From Sphingomonas sp. HMP6 (GTDB taxonomy: Bacteria > Pseudomonadota > Alphaproteobacteria > Sphingomonadales > Sphingomonadaceae), in NCBI RefSeq assembly GCF_013374095.1, contig NZ_AP022672.1, positions 248,001 to 312,000 on the forward strand: a stretch of DNA of 64,000 nt, written 5' to 3'. Below are positions 20,132-29,435 of this stretch, one piece after another. The translations under genes were made by a program, and so were the position numbers. Within the stretch, counting starts at the first letter, position 1, and the number at the start of each line of letters is the position of its first letter. Below the pieces are notes generated by a model, which saw only the letters and a program-made list of their open reading frames with translations, was not told the origin of the DNA and ran no database searches.

Positions 20132-21346
20132 TCAGGTTGCCCGTTGTCCGACGCGGAATCCGTGCTTTGTGGCATTCCATGCCGCGACCAGCGCGATGAC
20201 GATCAGCGGCAGAAGCGTCCATGGCAGCGAGCCTGCGCCGGCTTCGTTCATTACAAGTCCACCCACGAGTCCGCCGCCTGCCACCGCAAGGTTGAAGATC
20301 GTAACGAGTATGGATTGCGCAACATCGGCCTGTTCGCCCGCAGTGTCGGCCAGGGCCGTTTGGAGCAGGGTCGGGGCACCGCCAAAGGTCAGCCCCCATA
20401 TCCCAACGCCGATCAGTATGAGCGGCACCGAACCATGCGGGATTGCCAGAAGGAGAGCGGCTGTTGCGAACGCGACCAGACTAAGCAGCGTGACGTTTCG
20501 CAGATGCCGATCCACCAGTATACCGGTTCCCCAGATGCCGATGACGGATGCGAGGCCGAAGACCAGCAGGATGAGTTCGACCCCCAGTCCAGCGCGGCTC
20601 GCAATGAGAAACGGGGCGACATAGGTGTACAGGATATTGTGCGCCAGTATCCAGGCGAACAACACGACCAGCACCGGTCGAACACCGGGGAGAGTGATCA
20701 CCTTTCGCACCGGGAGACGCTCCTGTTGTGCCTGGCCGGGAAAATCGGGGACAGCAAGCCGCACCCACACCAGCAGGGCCAGCGCAACGGCGGACATGAT
20801 CCAGAAGACGGCCCGCCAGTCGGCCAGACCGCCGAGCCAGGCACCGAGTGGCACGCCGAGCGAGAGCGCGATCGGCTGCCCGACGCCGACGATCGCCAGT
20901 GCGCGGCCTTGCAAGTGCGGCGGCGCCAGCCGTCGCGCGTAGCCTGCGACAAGGCCCCAGATGACCCCGGCTGCCATGCCGGCAATGAAGCGCGCTAGGA
21001 GCGTCAGGCCGTAATGCGCCGATATGGCCGTCAGGGTATTGAAGAACAGAAGCCCCGCGATCGCCAGCAAGAACAACGGGCGGCGATTCCAGCTTCGTGT
21101 CGCCGCGATGATCGGAATGGCCGCGACGACCGATCCCAGCGCGTAGACGGTCACGGTCTGACCGGCCATTGCCTCGGAAACCCCGAGACCGGTGCCGATC
21201 TGTGGGAGCAGACCGGCCGGCATGTTTTCCGTCATGATAGCGAGGAACCCCGCCACCGTGAACGCCAGCAACTGTCCGACGGGCAACCCATCTTGGGTCG
21301 CCCCGGTCTCCGGCGCGCAGCTGGGATTGTTCTTGGATACCGTCAT
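20132..21346 (-). CDS. MFS transporter, DHA1-type drug/metabolite exporter
   Basis: A 404-residue protein with twelve predicted hydrophobic helices. Helix 1 begins near VGQLLAFTVAGFLAIMTE, and the cytoplasmic loop 2-3 region holds ATRSWNRRPLFL. The length and first-helix motif fit the AraJ/YdhP branch of DHA1 antiporters, which export sugars, drugs or small metabolites with proton influx. It follows the dehydrogenase gene by 4 bp on the same strand, so the two are likely co-expressed. The substrate is unknown. Confidence 0.88.
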   Translation of the reverse strand: MTVSKNNPSCAPETGATQDGLPVGQLLAFTVAGFLAIMTENMPAGLLPQIGTGLGVSEAMAGQTVTVYALGSVVAAIPIIAATRSWNRRPLFLLAIAGLLFFNTLTAISAHYGLTLLARFIAGMAAGVIWGLVAGYARRLAPPHLQGRALAIVGVGQPIALSLGVPLGAWLGGLADWRAVFWIMSAVALALLVWVRLAVPDFPGQAQQERLPVRKVITLPGVRPVLVVLFAWILAHNILYTYVAPFLIASRAGLGVELILLVFGLASVIGIWGTGILVDRHLRNVTLLSLVAFATAALLLAIPHGSVPLILIGVGIWGLTFGGAPTLLQTALADTAGEQADVAQSILVTIFNLAVAGGGLVGGLVMNEAGAGSLPWTLLPLIVIALVAAWNATKHGFRVGQRAT

Positions 21347-21350
21347 GGGA

Positions 21351-22223
21351 TCACGCACCGGCCAGAAAGGAAGCGGCGATGTCCATTTCGCCATGGCCAG
21401 CGGCGACAACGCGCTGAAAGCGAGCCAGACCTGCCTCGACGAGATCCGCACGGATGTCGGTTCCGGCCAACGCTTCCACCACTAGCCGCGCGTCCTTCAC
21501 GCCGTTCTCGACCGAGAAGCTGGTGGCATAGTCGCCCTTCAGGATCGCGGCCGCCTTGCCCTGGAAATAGCCGCTATCGAGCGGGCCACCCGTGATGGCC
21601 TCGATCACGAGTGCCGGATCGATGCCGAGCGCCCCGGCGATCGCGAGGGTTTCGGCCGTTCCATGGGTCAGGGCGAAAACAAAGGCGTTGAGTGCGAGCT
21701 TCAACCGGCTGCTCGCTCCGGGTTTGTCGGAAACCCAGATGGTGCGCTGTCCGATGGCGTCGAAAACCGACTGCGCCGTGTCGCGTCCGTTATCCGGCCC
21801 GGAAGCGAGAATCGTCAGCTTGCCTTGTTCGGCGGGCTGCCGCGTGCCCTGCACGGGAGAATCGTACAGGACAATGCCATTGTCGGCGGCAAAACCGGCG
21901 AGCGTGTCAATGGCTTCGCCGCCTACGGTGCTGAGCTGGAGCCAGATCGCGCCCCGACGTAAACCGGGCAATGCCGCAGTCATCGCGTCAATGACTGCCT
22001 GACCGTCCTTCAACACGGTCAAGACAATGGCGGCGTCACGGACAGCATCGGCCGGATTGTCGAAAGGTTGGACGCCGTCGATCGCGAGGCGCTGCGCCTT
22101 TTCGGCCGAGCGGTTCCACGCCCGAACCTGAAAGCCTTTGTGGGCGAGATTGCGAGCGACGGCTGCGCCGATCAAGCCCGTGCCGAGGACGGCTATTGAA
22201 AGTCTGGAATTGTTGTCTGTCAT
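21351..22223 (-). CDS. NAD(P)-dependent beta-hydroxyacid dehydrogenase family protein
   Basis: A 290-residue oxidoreductase of the 6-phosphogluconate/3-hydroxyisobutyrate dehydrogenase superfamily. The Rossmann motif VLGTGLIGAAVARNL (about 11-25) is near the N-terminus, followed by DSPVQGTR, corresponding to the substrate-binding signature, and the catalytic-Lys region SSRLKLALNAFVFAL. Substrates in this family are small hydroxyacids, imines or aldehydes, and the specific one cannot be told. It precedes the exporter gene and follows tetR, so it is a likely target of that regulator. Confidence 0.88.
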   Translation of the reverse strand: MTDNNSRLSIAVLGTGLIGAAVARNLAHKGFQVRAWNRSAEKAQRLAIDGVQPFDNPADAVRDAAIVLTVLKDGQAVIDAMTAALPGLRRGAIWLQLSTVGGEAIDTLAGFAADNGIVLYDSPVQGTRQPAEQGKLTILASGPDNGRDTAQSVFDAIGQRTIWVSDKPGASSRLKLALNAFVFALTHGTAETLAIAGALGIDPALVIEAITGGPLDSGYFQGKAAAILKGDYATSFSVENGVKDARLVVEALAGTDIRADLVEAGLARFQRVVAAGHGEMDIAASFLAGA

Positions 22224-22289
22224 GAGGTGCTCCTGATTGTAAGTATTTATTTAACGAACGTTCCATAATGGGCCAAAAAAACAGGCCCA
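22224..22289. promoter_or_regulatory. Regulatory spacer between tetR and the dehydrogenase gene
   Basis: Contains GAACGTTC (22256-22263), a palindrome suited to a TetR dimer. It also contains a hairpin TAATGGGCC (22266-22274) / GGCCCATTA (22284-22292) with a 9-base loop, whose right arm includes the tetR stop codon. On the minus strand a TAAATA -10-like element follows the palindrome. The promoter and operator assignment is inference. Confidence 0.4.
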
Positions 22290-22874
22290 TTACGTCAGCA
22301 CGGCCAGTGTCTGGTTGATGATGGCGGTAAGCTTAGCGCGGTCTGCAAAACGCGTGGTTTTGGCTAGGACTCGCAGGCCCTGGACCGAGTTGAAGACGAA
22401 GAGCGCCAGGGATTCGGCATCCAACTTAGATCGAATTTCCCCAGCATCCTGGCCGCGCCGAATGGTCTCCTCGATGCCGCGCGTGAGTATGGAGAAGTTC
22501 TGCCGTACGAGGTCGGCCACTCTCGGATCGCGACCGGCCATCTCGATCGCGCTGTTGGTAGCGAGGCAACCGCGCTTTTCCGAAGCCTCGATATCGGCAT
22601 CGACAATGCCCTGCATCAGGTCGCGCAACCGATTAATTGGCGAGCCTTCCTGACGGAGTTGATCGACATGCGCACGCGCACGCTTGTGGTAGCGAAGCAA
22701 AGCTTGCTCAAAAAGACCATCCTTGTTCGAATAAGCGGCATAAAGGCTGCCTCGCCCAAGGCCCGTCGCATCGACAAGAGACTGCGCCGAAGTGCCCTCA
22801 TAGCCGTGACGCCAGAAGGTCTCCATTACCGCGTCCAGTACGCGCTCTTCATCAAACTCTCTCGGGCGGCCCAT
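22290..22874 (-). CDS. TetR/AcrR-family transcriptional regulator
   Basis: A 194-residue repressor: MGRPREFDEERVLDAVMETFWRHGYEGTSAQSLVDATGLGRGSLYAAYSNKDGLFEQAL is the classic TetR helix-turn-helix. The ligand domain carries EASEKRGCLATNSAIEM, with a Cys in the same GCL context as NemR-type regulators that sense reactive electrophiles or quinones. That chemistry would suit a dehydrogenase plus exporter cargo, but it is an inference. It is the first gene of the block and probably regulates the downstream pair. Confidence 0.92.
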   Translation of the reverse strand: MGRPREFDEERVLDAVMETFWRHGYEGTSAQSLVDATGLGRGSLYAAYSNKDGLFEQALLRYHKRARAHVDQLRQEGSPINRLRDLMQGIVDADIEASEKRGCLATNSAIEMAGRDPRVADLVRQNFSILTRGIEETIRRGQDAGEIRSKLDAESLALFVFNSVQGLRVLAKTTRFADRAKLTAIINQTLAVLT

Positions 22875-22942
22875 GAATGCGTCACTTAGTTATTGAATGA
22901 CTATACCATAAATCACTGTTTGCTGCCCGTCAATGGTCCTGG

Positions 22943-24991
22943 TTACATCGTGATTCCCCGTTGTCGTCCCAGTTGCCAGGACACCGATCCGGCCTGCGTT
23001 ATCCCCGTCACCTCTTTGCCAACCTGCCGGTCGATCGCCGGTCGCCACGGGACCAGCGTGAACTCGTGACTCTTCTCGACAATGGCGAACTTGCCGCTGG
23101 TGAGCTGGACCGTCCCGGTGAAAGTGCCGCTCACCGTCTCGCCGTCGCCGGCCGCACGGAACGGCATCGGCTTTGACGCCGCCAGTTCCGCCCCGGCGCG
23201 GGCGACCTCGCGCGCCTCCAACGTCGATAGAAGATCGCGGCGATAGAGGACGCGACCGTTCTGCTGGCGCGTGGCGTCGCCCTGCTCGATCAGACGCTCG
23301 CGGCGGCGCTCCATCGCCTGGCTGACCTCCTGTCCGAACCCCACCGGTCCGATGTCTGACGGGCCACCTCCGACCAACCGCCGATCCAGCCAGGTCGTCC
23401 CGTCCGCCATGATCTGCTTCTCCAGATCGAAGGTCGAGAGAACGCTGATATTGAGCTGGCGGCCTTGGCCCGCATCGTGTGCGGCAGCGCGGGCCTCGAA
23501 GTCCTGCGGGATGCGCCATTGGTCGACGTCGATCCGCTCGACGATACCGTCGCGGCGCAGCGCTTCCAGCCGCCGGACATGCGCATCGACGAACCCCTCA
23601 TAGTCGCCGCTGGGCACACGGCCATCGAACCGAGCCTGCTCCAGATGGCGGCTCGGCCGGTAGATGCCGTCTTCGGCCATGCCGGCGATAGCGCGGTCGG
23701 CAGGGCGCGGTCCCGCGTCCGTCGCGCCGATCTCGATGACGCTGCCGATGCGGGCGTCCGCCACCTTCGCCTGATCGACGCCGGAGATGTGATGCGTGCG
23801 GCCGTCGATGCCGTCGATCACCAGCGTCAGGTTCTCGCCCAGCTCGTCGGAGAGATGCTTGTCCACGACGCGGCCGACGATCGGCATCGCGGGCGCGGCG
23901 TCGTGAATCTGGAAACTCATCGGATCGCGGTCATGGCCCTCGGCGCGCATGGCCTTCTGCATGGTCCGAACGATATCGCCGCGGTCGCCCAGCTCGCGCA
24001 ACGTCGACTCCAGCCGATCGCTCAGTTCCCAGACGCCCGGTGACGTCTCGGTGGCGAGACCCATCTTTTCCAGCTTGCCGAGACGGCGGATGCGAAGTGT
24101 CTGGTCCTCCTGACCGCGCAGATCGTCGGGCGTGTGGCGCAGATCGAGCGCGCCGCCTTCGGCCTCGTTCAGCATCGCGCGATCGATGCGGGTGAAGCGG
24201 TCCTGGTCGATCTCGGCAGACAGTTTGCGGCGCTGCTCGATCTCGGTGACGGGGCCGAGTTCCAGCGTCGCCAGCTCGCTTGCCCGTTCGCGGATGCCAT
24301 TGGCGAGATAGTCGCCATTGATGACCAGATCCTCGCCGAGATCGTCGTGGCCGTTGACGATGACGTGGACATGCGGGTGGCCGGTGTTGAAATGGTTGAC
24401 CGCCACCCAGTCGAGCCGCGTGCCGAGGTCGGCTTCCATCTGGCGCATCAGATCGCGGGTGTGCCCCGTGAGGTCTTCGATCTCGGTCGCATCCTCCGGC
24501 GAGACGATGAAGCGGAACTGGTGGCGATCGTCCTTGCCGCGATCAAGGAAGGCGTCACCGTCGGCGCGGTCCTCACCGGCCGAATAGAGTTGGCCGCGCT
24601 CGCCATCGCGCGAGGTGCCGTCGCGCTGGATATAGCGCAGATGGGCGGCGGCCTTGCCGCTCTTGCCAGCCGCACGAACCGAGCGCGACTTGACGATGAT
24701 GCGGCGGCTGCCGGACTGGCGATGACTCCAGCCATTCGACAGGTTTCGGGCACGAACTAAAGCCGCGCCGCGTCCGCGCTTCACACCCCGGCCGGAAGCG
24801 ACGGCGCCGTTCCGGCCCGACTTGCTGGATACACTGCCGCTGCCGCGCGACACCCGCCCGGACGCCGCGCCATGCTGGCGGGCGATCTTCCTGACCTTGC
24901 TGAGGAAGCTCTTCGCCTGGCCGGCCTTCGACGCATCGAAGCGGATGCGACCGGGCTTCGGCCGGAAGCGGTTGTCGTCATCGCCGCTCAT
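22943..24991 (-). CDS. traI: Relaxase (VirD2-like, DUF3363), TraI of the element
   Basis: A 682-residue DNA-nicking relaxase. A strongly basic N-terminus (1-110) leads into the relaxase fold. The metal-binding histidines are readable in HFNTGHPHVHVIVNG (H200, H205, H207, H209), with LDWVAVNHF ahead. The C-terminal half from about residue 250 is the DUF3363 domain seen in RlxS/Tn4371-type relaxases. It nicks oriT and pilots the strand into the recipient. The start is ATG at 24991 rather than the TTG at 25000. The 292-bp space upstream holds the candidate oriT. Confidence 0.92.
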   Translation of the reverse strand: MSGDDDNRFRPKPGRIRFDASKAGQAKSFLSKVRKIARQHGAASGRVSRGSGSVSSKSGRNGAVASGRGVKRGRGAALVRARNLSNGWSHRQSGSRRIIVKSRSVRAAGKSGKAAAHLRYIQRDGTSRDGERGQLYSAGEDRADGDAFLDRGKDDRHQFRFIVSPEDATEIEDLTGHTRDLMRQMEADLGTRLDWVAVNHFNTGHPHVHVIVNGHDDLGEDLVINGDYLANGIRERASELATLELGPVTEIEQRRKLSAEIDQDRFTRIDRAMLNEAEGGALDLRHTPDDLRGQEDQTLRIRRLGKLEKMGLATETSPGVWELSDRLESTLRELGDRGDIVRTMQKAMRAEGHDRDPMSFQIHDAAPAMPIVGRVVDKHLSDELGENLTLVIDGIDGRTHHISGVDQAKVADARIGSVIEIGATDAGPRPADRAIAGMAEDGIYRPSRHLEQARFDGRVPSGDYEGFVDAHVRRLEALRRDGIVERIDVDQWRIPQDFEARAAAHDAGQGRQLNISVLSTFDLEKQIMADGTTWLDRRLVGGGPSDIGPVGFGQEVSQAMERRRERLIEQGDATRQQNGRVLYRRDLLSTLEAREVARAGAELAASKPMPFRAAGDGETVSGTFTGTVQLTSGKFAIVEKSHEFTLVPWRPAIDRQVGKEVTGITQAGSVSWQLGRQRGITM

Positions 24992-25100
24992 GGGCGGCAA
25001 CCGAGCCGGAACCGCCGGTTTCGGGCGATAGTGCCGCCGAAAACCCGGCGAATACTGGGTTTACCGCACCCCGTGGCACTACCCCTGCGAAACGACAGTG

Positions 25101-25260
25101 CCGTCCCCAACAGTGTGCAGACAAGGGCTTGGCCCCCGGATCGGACCCATGGGGTGCCGTCCGCTTTAATCTTGCCCTCCCGCCTTCCTACCCCTTCTGC
25201 CCATCCCCACCCTGATTCCGCCTGTTCCCACCCAAACCTACTGCACACTGAAAGGGACGG
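25101..25260. other. Candidate oriT: long-range inverted repeat upstream of the relaxase
   Basis: CCGTCCC-N3-CAGTGTGCAG (25101-25120) and its inverted partner (25241-25260) match at 17 of 20 positions, with the 10-bp CAGTGTGCAG / CTGCACACTG part perfect. The repeats bracket a 120-bp non-coding stretch between the relaxase start and the truncated transglycosylase, the usual place for oriT in this class. The nick site itself was not identified. Confidence 0.45.
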
Positions 25261-25283
25261 CTCACCACACTGCCGCGCCATTC

Positions 25284-25750
25284 TCATCGCGGCCCTCCCG
25301 GTTCCGCTCGGGCCACGAACAGGCCGCCCGACTGAGGCACGACGGCGGGGACATCGCGCACCGGCGTCGCAGCCGAAGTGTCGCCGGAGTGCGCAGTTTC
25401 TGCTACGGACGTGCGGTCGGCCTGCGCGACGAACAGCGGCGCACGGGTCCAAGACAGTGGATCGGCCACCGCGACGACGACCGGCCCGGTGATCTCGCCG
25501 CCGCCGACCTGCGGTGCGAGCGTGGCGACATAGGCGCGGGTTTCGGCGGGCAAAGAACGGCCCGCGAGATGCTCTTCGTAGCGTCCGGGACCGGCATTGT
25601 ATGCGGCGAGAAATCCCGGCGAGCCGTAGCGGTCGTAGAGTTCGCGCAGATACGCCGCGCCCGCCAGGATGTTGTCGCGCGGCTCGTAGGGATCGCTGCC
25701 GAGCCGATACCGGGCGCGCAAATCCGCCCAGGTCGGCGTGGATGCGGCGG
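25284..25750 (-). pseudogene. Lytic transglycosylase, N-terminus lost to IS21 element 1
   Basis: About 155 residues survive: [37 protein letters not shown] and [17 protein letters not shown] are the second half of an SLT-type murein hydrolase as found in conjugation clusters, followed by a Pro/Val-rich tail ending ARAEPGGPR. The N-terminal half with signal peptide, catalytic Glu and GLMQ motif is missing, because the gene runs into the IS21 left end at 25751. The fragment cannot be an active enzyme. These hydrolases help the mating channel cross peptidoglycan, so transfer may be reduced unless a host enzyme substitutes. Confidence 0.8.
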
Positions 25751-25846
25751 TGACAAAGCAGGCCATCGGAACGCCGGCGGTGTGCTGAGCGTGGCGGAGT
25801 AAAATCCGGCCGTTGGTAAGGTTGCTTCTTTTGGGAGCGGCCGGGG

Positions 25847-27334
25847 ATGTTTGCCGTGGAGAGCTATGCCGCCGTTCGGCGCTTCGTGTTCGTTGAGGGT
25901 CACAGCCGTCGGGAGGCAGCGCGGGTGTTCGGGCTGAACCGGGAGACGGTGGCCAAGATGTGCCGGTTCTCACTGCCGCCGGGATATACGCGCAAGGAGC
26001 CTGCAGCGAAGCCGAAGCTGGGGCCGCTGCTGCCGGTGATCGATGCGATCCTGGAAGCGGACCAGACAGCGCCGGTGAAGCAGCGGCATACGGCCAAGCG
26101 GATCTTCGAACGACTGCGCGACGAGCATGGCTTTGCCGGCGGATATACCGTGGTGAAGGACCATGTTCGGCTCTGCCGGGCACGAGGGCGCGAGACGTTC
26201 GTGCCGCTGTCACACCCGCCGGGTCATGCGCAGGTGGATTTTGGCGAGGCGGTCGGCGTGATCGGCGGCGTGCGTCAGAAGATCCACTTTATGTGCATGG
26301 ACCTGCCGCAGTCGGATGCCTGCTTTGTGAAGGCCTATCCGCGCGAGACGACGGAGGCGTTCCTCGACGGGCATGTGTCGGCGTTCGCGTTCTTCGGCGG
26401 CGTGCCGCTGTCGATCCTGTACGACAACACGACGATCGCGGTGGCGAAGATCCTGGGCGACGGGAAGCGTGAACGCACGCGGGCCTTCACCGAGCTGTGC
26501 AGCCACTATCTGTTCCGCGATCGCTTCGCACGGCCGGCCAAGGGCAACGACAAGGGCAAGGTCGAAGGGCTGGTCAAGTTCTCGCGCGCCAACTTCATGG
26601 TGCCGGTCCCGCACGCTGCCAGCTTCGACGATCTGAACGCCATGTTGGAAGAGCGCTGCCGCGCTCGACAGCGCGATCGTGCCGGCCGCCATGCCGAGAC
26701 GATCAGCGAGCGGCTGGTGGCCGATCGCACAGCGCTGCGGGCGCTGCCAGCGGTGCCGTTGGAGCCCTGCGAGAAGCGCAGCGGGCGGGTCTCGTCGATG
26801 GCGCTCGTGCGCTATCGGACCAACGACTACTCGGTGCCGACCGCCTACGGCTTCCAGGACGTGGTGGTGAAGGGCTTCGTCGCCGAGGTCGTGATCCTGT
26901 GCGGCGGCAAGGAGATCGCTCGCCACCAGCGGTGCTATGGCGAAGGCGTGTTCGTCGCCGACCCGCTCCACTATCTGGCGCTGATCGAAACCAAGCCCGG
27001 CGCGCTCGACCAAGCCGCGGCGTTGCAGGGCTGGGCGTTGCCGGACGTGTTCCAGCACCTGCGACACCTGCTCGAAGCGCGGATGGGCAACCGGGGCAAG
27101 CGTGAGTTTATCCAGGTGCTGCGCCTGCTGGAGGCGCTGCCGCTCGACATCGTCACGGGTGCCGTAACTCACGCGATCCAGATCGGCGCGGTCGGGTTCG
27201 ATGCGATCAAGCTGATCGCGCTGGCGCGCATCGAGCAGCGACCTGCCAGGCTCGACCTGGCGGCGTATCCGCACCTGCCGCGAACGGCGGTGAAGACGAC
27301 CTCGGCCGCCGATTATGCGGTGCTGGCGGCATGA
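25847..27334 (+). CDS. istA: IS21 transposase IstA
   Basis: A 495-residue DDE transposase. An N-terminal helix-turn-helix ([17 protein letters not shown]) is followed by the catalytic core with the acidic residues in [18 protein letters not shown] and [12 protein letters not shown], then a C-terminal beta-domain ([15 protein letters not shown]). It cuts and joins the element ends with the help of IstB. The stop overlaps the istB start (ATGA). It looks intact. Confidence 0.95.
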   Translation: MFAVESYAAVRRFVFVEGHSRREAARVFGLNRETVAKMCRFSLPPGYTRKEPAAKPKLGPLLPVIDAILEADQTAPVKQRHTAKRIFERLRDEHGFAGGYTVVKDHVRLCRARGRETFVPLSHPPGHAQVDFGEAVGVIGGVRQKIHFMCMDLPQSDACFVKAYPRETTEAFLDGHVSAFAFFGGVPLSILYDNTTIAVAKILGDGKRERTRAFTELCSHYLFRDRFARPAKGNDKGKVEGLVKFSRANFMVPVPHAASFDDLNAMLEERCRARQRDRAGRHAETISERLVADRTALRALPAVPLEPCEKRSGRVSSMALVRYRTNDYSVPTAYGFQDVVVKGFVAEVVILCGGKEIARHQRCYGEGVFVADPLHYLALIETKPGALDQAAALQGWALPDVFQHLRHLLEARMGNRGKREFIQVLRLLEALPLDIVTGAVTHAIQIGAVGFDAIKLIALARIEQRPARLDLAAYPHLPRTAVKTTSAADYAVLAA

Positions 27335-28191
27335 GCGGCGCACCCGATACGATGCCGGTCGGCACGATGAGCGGCACGCCGCAGGTGCTGCTGGCCCATC
27401 ACCTCAAGCAGTTGAAGCTGCCCACCGTGCTGCGCGAGTATGACAAGGTGGCCCGCGAGTGCGCGCGCGATGGCACCGACCACCCGCGCTATCTGTTGCG
27501 GCTTATCGAGCTCGAGTTGATCGATCGCGAACGGCGCACGATCGAGCGGCGCATCCGCGCGGCACGGTTCCCGGCGGTGAAGAGCTTCGACACGTTCGAG
27601 TTTACCGCGATCCCGAGCCTCAACAAGATGCTCGTCCTGGAGCTTGCCCGCTGTGAGTATGTCCTGCGGCGAGAGAACATCATCGCGCTGGGCAACAGCG
27701 GCACGGGCAAGACGCATGTCGCGCTCGCCCTCGGTCTGGCCGCCTGCCAGAAGGGCTTTACCGTGACGTTCACGACCGCCGCCGCGCTGGTCAGCCAGCT
27801 GCTGGAAGCGCGCGACGAACGGCGCCTGCTGAAGATGCAGCGCGACCTTGCAGCGGTGAAGCTGCTGATCATCGACGAGCTTGGCTATGTGCCGCTGTCG
27901 CCCACGGGCGCCGAGCTGCTGTTCGAGGTGTTCTCCCAAAGGTACGAGCGTGGCTCCACGATCGTCACCTCCAACCTGCCGTTCGAGGACTGGACCCAGG
28001 TGCTCGGCAGCGAGCGGCTCACCGGCGCGCTGCTCGACCGGCTCACTCACCACGTCAGCATCCTGACGATGAACGGCGACAGCTACCGGCTGAAGCAGTC
28101 CGCCGGCCGTCGACGCTCGGCCGCAAGGGCAGAGCAAAACCAGGGCACCGAGATCATCGACCCCGAAACCGGCGAGATCACCGACACCTGA
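27331..28191 (+). CDS. istB: IS21 helper ATPase IstB
   Basis: A 286-residue AAA+ ATPase related to DnaC. It has Walker A GNSGTGKTH and Walker B LLIIDELGYV, then TIVTSNLPFEDW (sensor region) and a basic C-terminus. It selects target DNA and activates IstA. The start ATG at 27331 lies within the istA stop, implying coupling. The open reading frame is intact. Confidence 0.95.
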   Translation: MSGAPDTMPVGTMSGTPQVLLAHHLKQLKLPTVLREYDKVARECARDGTDHPRYLLRLIELELIDRERRTIERRIRAARFPAVKSFDTFEFTAIPSLNKMLVLELARCEYVLRRENIIALGNSGTGKTHVALALGLAACQKGFTVTFTTAAALVSQLLEARDERRLLKMQRDLAAVKLLIIDELGYVPLSPTGAELLFEVFSQRYERGSTIVTSNLPFEDWTQVLGSERLTGALLDRLTHHVSILTMNGDSYRLKQSAGRRRSAARAEQNQGTEIIDPETGEITDT

Positions 28192-28203
28192 TCGACGACG
28201 ACA

Positions 28204-28245
28204 ACGATATGAAGAGGGCCCCGATCGGGGCCCTCTTCATATCGT
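28204..28245. terminator. Perfect 42-bp palindrome after istB
   Basis: The sequence is perfectly self-complementary over 42 bp, centred on CGATCG at 28222-28227 with arms ATGAAGAGGGCCCC and GGGGCCCTCTTCAT. It starts 13 bp after the istB stop. It would act as a bidirectional terminator hairpin or cruciform; there is no long T-tract. Confidence 0.6.
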
Positions 28246-28317
28246 CAGGCCCGCATCAACAATGGCCTGCTTTTACTCCGCCCCGCTGGCCTGGAATCCG
28301 ACCGGCGTTGACAGTCA

Positions 28318-28511
28318 GCAGATCCCAAAGCGATTCACTGGCGAGATCAAGTTGAGCCTCAAATACCTTGCGATCCCCGCCGGACTCGGCCTCCACCGCG
28401 AACTTACCGACCGTTGCAACGAGCAACAGCCCTTTCGATGTGTCTTCAATGTCGGAGGGTGCCACTTGGAGGAGGGGCTTAACCGCGAAGCCAGCAATGT
28501 TGTCGGCGTAC
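28318..28511 (-). pseudogene. res: Type III restriction enzyme Res, internal fragment
   Basis: Continues the helicase protein that begins at 30034. When the IS3-type element and one GTAC copy are removed, the frame joins exactly: LSSGRY then ADNIAGFAVKPLL. The fragment ends ASESLWDLL at the IS21 element 1 border, just before the place where Res proteins carry the DEAH/DEGH box. More than 700 residues of a normal Res are therefore missing, and no other piece was seen in the window. Confidence 0.8.
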
Positions 28512-28529
28512 TGACGTGACCCCCGTCTT

Positions 28530-29435
28530 TCATCCAGCGGCAGCCAGAGACCGACCGTTGTTGTCGCGCAGGAGCGCGGGCGAAGCAACGGGCGGGTTTA
28601 AACCCGCCCGTTGCTTTTCGAGGTCGGCGGCAAAGGCCGCCGGTGTGGCGTAGCCGAGCGAGGAATGTGGCCGCTCGGTGTTGTAGTCATCGACCCAGTG
28701 CGCGAGGATCGAGCGCGCCTGGCGGACCGTGAAGAACAGCGTCTCGTTGAGCAGCTCGTCGCGCATGCGACCGTTGAAGCTCTCGACGAACCCGTTCTGC
28801 GTCGGCTTTCCCGGGGCGATATAGTGCCACTCGACGCAAGCATCGCCCGACCACGCGAGAACCGCGTTCGAGGTCAGTTCGGTCCCGTTGTCGCTGACGA
28901 TCATCCTGGGCGCACCGCGCTCGGCGATCAGATCACCCAGCTCGCGCACCACCCGCTTGCCCGAGATCGACGTGTCGAGCACCGCTCGCAAACACTCGCG
29001 CGTCACGTCGTCGACGATGTTGAGGATGCGGAACCGCCGCCCCGTGGCCATCTGGTCGTGGACGAAGTCCAGGCTCCAGCGCTGGTTGGGCAGCGCCAAC
29101 ACGGGTGCCGGTGCCCGCGCACCGACGGCGCGCTTGCGGCCCTTTCGGCGTCGCACCGTCAGACCTTCCTCGCGGTAGAGCCGCTGGGTCTTCTTGCGGT
29201 TGATCGTCATGCCGTCGCGCCGCAGCAGGATATGCAGCCGCCGATAGCCGAACCGCCGGCGCTGCTGCGCCAACTCGCGCAGACGCGACCGCAGGTCGCC
29301 ATCATCCGCCCGGCACGAGCGATACCGCATGCTTTTGCGATCCGCCCCGACGACAGCACACGCCCGCCGCTCGCTCATCCCCAGCGCCGTCTGGAGATGC
29401 GCGACCGCTTCCCGCTTCGCGGCAGGCGTTACCAT
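28530..29435 (-). CDS. IS3-family transposase OrfB
   Basis: About 301 residues from the ATG at 29435; it is normally made as an OrfAB fusion by -1 frameshifting. It holds an HTH_21 segment ([16 protein letters not shown]) and an rve integrase core with the DDE residues in [23 protein letters not shown] and [18 protein letters not shown]. The C-terminus ends at 28530, 18 bp inside the terminal repeat. The catalytic triad is complete. Confidence 0.93.
   Translation of the reverse strand: MVTPAAKREAVAHLQTALGMSERRACAVVGADRKSMRYRSCRADDGDLRSRLRELAQQRRRFGYRRLHILLRRDGMTINRKKTQRLYREEGLTVRRRKGRKRAVGARAPAPVLALPNQRWSLDFVHDQMATGRRFRILNIVDDVTRECLRAVLDTSISGKRVVRELGDLIAERGAPRMIVSDNGTELTSNAVLAWSGDACVEWHYIAPGKPTQNGFVESFNGRMRDELLNETLFFTVRQARSILAHWVDDYNTERPHSSLGYATPAAFAADLEKQRAGLNPPVASPALLRDNNGRSLAAAG

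Larger units (their letters stand above)
25751..28317 (+). mobile_element. IS21-family insertion sequence (element 1)
   Basis: Carries istA and istB on the plus strand. Ends were placed from imperfect inverted repeats starting TGAC (25751 and complement at 28317). Inner copies of AGCG(T/G)GGCGGAGTAAAA lie at 25788-25804 and, inverted, near the right end. No target duplication is visible (GCGGCGG against GCAGATC), and the two flanks belong to different broken genes, so the element probably took part in a deletion. Boundaries are uncertain by several tens of bases. Confidence 0.8.
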
